Assembly: GCA_964487555.1 (NCBI GenBank)
Contig: CAZART010000173.1
Location: 1-8,482 of the forward strand
DNA from: CAZART01 sp964487555
GTDB taxonomy: Bacteria; Bacteroidota; Rhodothermia; Rhodothermales; VXPQ01
Reading direction: 5' to 3'
Length of the DNA stretch: 8,482 nucleotides
The notes beneath the pieces are model-generated. The model made no database searches. It worked only from the letters and a program-made list of their open reading frames with translations, and was not told the DNA's origin. Below, piece after piece: positions 7,309 to 8,482 of the stretch; the first letter of the stretch is position 1; the number at the start of each line of letters is the position of its first letter. Made by a program: the position numbers and the translations under genes.

Positions 7309-7436
7309 ATCCGCCCGACGCACGATGCGCCCGGCTTACCCTCCGCCCGGCACACGATCCGCCCGGCTCACCATCCGCTCGGCTTACCCTCCGCCCGGCT
7401 CACGATCCACCCGGCTCACCATCCGCCCGACGCACC
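7309..7436. repeat. Tandem array of eight 16-bp repeats
   Basis: Eight contiguous 16-bp units follow the plus-strand consensus ATCCGCCCGGCTCACC (minus strand GGTGAGCCGGGCGGAT), starting at 7309, 7325, 7341, 7357, 7373, 7389, 7405 and 7421. A higher-order 48-bp period is visible: 7325-7372 and 7373-7420 differ at only 4 of 48 positions. The outermost units (7309 and 7421) share a GACG variant and differ from each other at one base. The array lies between convergent genes and enters the minus-strand TPM gene: unit 8 encodes its last codons and the stop is at the unit 8/unit 7 junction. It probably grew from the glycine-coding 3' end. Any function is unknown. Confidence 0.9.
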
Positions 7437-8399
7437 TCCGCCTCCGAAGGAGCCGCCGCCACCGCTGAACCCGCCTCCGCCGCCGCCGAAACTGCTACTG
7501 CTGGAGCTGCCCCATCCACCTCCACTCGATCCGCCTACGTGTATCGTGAACGGTCCCACCTTCACGGGACTCGGCTTGTCTTTCTTCGCGGCCTCCGCCA
7601 TGCGTTCTCGCAGGCTCCGGACGGAGGGTCTGTCGGATAGATGGATGAAAATGCCGGCATAAATCGCGGCGGTGAGAAGGCCCGACCAGAAAGAGAATCC
7701 GGCGAATCCGCCCGCCACGAAGGCAAAGGGGAGTATGAACGCAAACGCCACCCATCGCCCCGTCGAGGTTTTTGCCATCAGCGCACCAAATCCCGCGGCG
7801 ACGACCATAAATCCAAAGGCGAGGCTGAATATGATGCGGACGGCAGCCGGCGGCGGTCCTCCGCTGCTGCTTTCGACCACGTATTCGCCGGCGGCGGCCT
7901 GGAGGAGCGCCATCGTGCCGGCCGCCACACCGGCATCGAAGTCGCCATCGCGAAATGCCGGAATGATCTCGTTGCGGATGATCCGGGCGGCAATGGCGTC
8001 CGGGACGGCGCCTTCCAAACCATAACCCACTTCGATGCGCACCTTTCGCTCGGCAGGTGCGACTATGAGGAGAATGCCGTTATCGTTCTCGACGGTCCCG
8101 ATCTGCCACGCCCGTCCGGCGCGGAGCGCATACTCTTCTATCGCCTCCCCTTCCAGCGACGGAACCGTGGCCACGACGATCTGATTTCCCGTCGAATCTT
8201 CGTGCGCCCGCAGCAGATCGGTGAGCGTGCCCTCGGTCGACGGACTGAGGATGTCGGCAGGATCCATCACCCGGCCTGTCAGCGGCGGAATCTCCGTCTG
8301 GGCACGAGCGGACGGTACGACGGCAGCTCCCGAGGCCGCCAGCAGAAGCATCATTATCAGACAGAGCATCCGGGCCGCAGCGGTCGAGACGAACCGCAC
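7416..8399 (-). CDS. TPM-domain (YgcG-like) secreted/membrane protein with Ser/Gly-rich tail
   Basis: Envelope protein of the TPM_phosphatase (DUF477/YgcG) family, whose biochemical role is not settled. A signal peptide ends in LLLAASGAAVVPSARA, before QTEIPP. The TPM domain follows, with TGRVMDPADILS, then NQIVVATVPSLEG, DNGILLIVAPAERKVRIEVG and the family motif YGLEGAVPDA. Two or three hydrophobic segments (about nt 7640-7840) come next, then a basic linker (RSLRERMAEAAKKDKPSP) and a low-complexity Ser/Gly tail ending in GGW, usual for this family. The start is uncertain because the frame stays open to the window end. GTG at 8399 gives a signal peptide with a basic n-region (MRFVSTAAARM). 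ATG at 8369 gives a shorter one with no charge, and GTG at 8471 is also possible. None has a clear ribosome site. The last codons and stop lie in the 16-bp repeat array. It is convergent with the suf-regulator-VOC run and probably unrelated to it. Confidence 0.88.
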   Translation of the reverse strand: MRFVSTAAARMLCLIMMLLLAASGAAVVPSARAQTEIPPLTGRVMDPADILSPSTEGTLTDLLRAHEDSTGNQIVVATVPSLEGEAIEEYALRAGRAWQIGTVENDNGILLIVAPAERKVRIEVGYGLEGAVPDAIAARIIRNEIIPAFRDGDFDAGVAAGTMALLQAAAGEYVVESSSGGPPPAAVRIIFSLAFGFMVVAAGFGALMAKTSTGRWVAFAFILPFAFVAGGFAGFSFWSGLLTAAIYAGIFIHLSDRPSVRSLRERMAEAAKKDKPSPVKVGPFTIHVGGSSGGGWGSSSSSSFGGGGGGFSGGGGSFGGGGASGGW

Positions 8400-8482
8400 A
8401 GCAGTAATCGGGCATATTCGGGCGGCGGCGATCCGGGGCGAGGGCGCGGAATCGGTCGTGGACGAGTGCACCGTATCGGTCG

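Noticed and set aside
7309..7436. CRISPR array
   Set aside because: Units are 16 bp and directly contiguous, with no unique spacers and no cas genes nearby.
7284..7640. Plus-strand frame with a perfect repeated 16-residue peptide (RLTLRPAHDPPGSPSA twice)
   Set aside because: The repeat comes from the 48-bp DNA duplication, and most of the rest is antisense to the Gly-rich tail of the TPM gene. Three of the four differences between copies fall at third codon positions in this frame, but that is too few to argue for coding, and there is no ribosome site or recognisable domain.

Overview
The window is a GC-rich bacterial chromosomal segment. It holds the downstream part of a SUF iron-sulfur cluster assembly operon, then a large regulator and a small VOC-fold protein on the same strand, and finally one convergent gene on the minus strand. 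The order sufC-sufD-sufS-sufE-sufT (sufB presumably just upstream of the window) is the arrangement common in Bacteroidota and relatives. High GC, A-rich non-Shine-Dalgarno start contexts (for example before sufD) and a serine/glycine-tailed TPM protein point to a high-GC member of that superphylum, such as Rhodothermota. This placement is an inference of moderate-to-low confidence, and Gemmatimonadota or Balneolota are not excluded.

Positions 2-3882 carry the SUF genes in tight succession: partial sufC (ABC ATPase), sufD (scaffold partner), sufS (cysteine desulfurase), sufE (sulfur acceptor) and sufT (MIP18/DUF59 maturation factor). SufS extracts sulfur from cysteine, SufE relays it to the SufBCD scaffold, and SufT helps deliver clusters. 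The expected catalytic residues are present throughout, so the pathway looks intact.

Positions 3893-7222 continue the same run. A 974-residue regulator starts 10 bp after sufT, and a 132-residue VOC protein follows 6 bp after it. The regulator has TPR-like helices, a GAF-like segment, a sigma-54-activator-type AAA+ domain and a Fis-type HTH. Its AAA+ domain lacks a recognisable GAFTGA loop and has histidine where the Walker B glutamate should be. It is the most unusual protein in the window and could be a non-canonical regulator tied to Fe-S assembly.

Positions 7223-8482 hold a hairpin-rich convergent intergenic region and an array of eight 16-bp repeats. The array runs into the 3' end of a minus-strand TPM-domain membrane protein gene and supplies its last codons and stop. 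No RNA genes, insertion sequences, CRISPR arrays or phage genes were seen.
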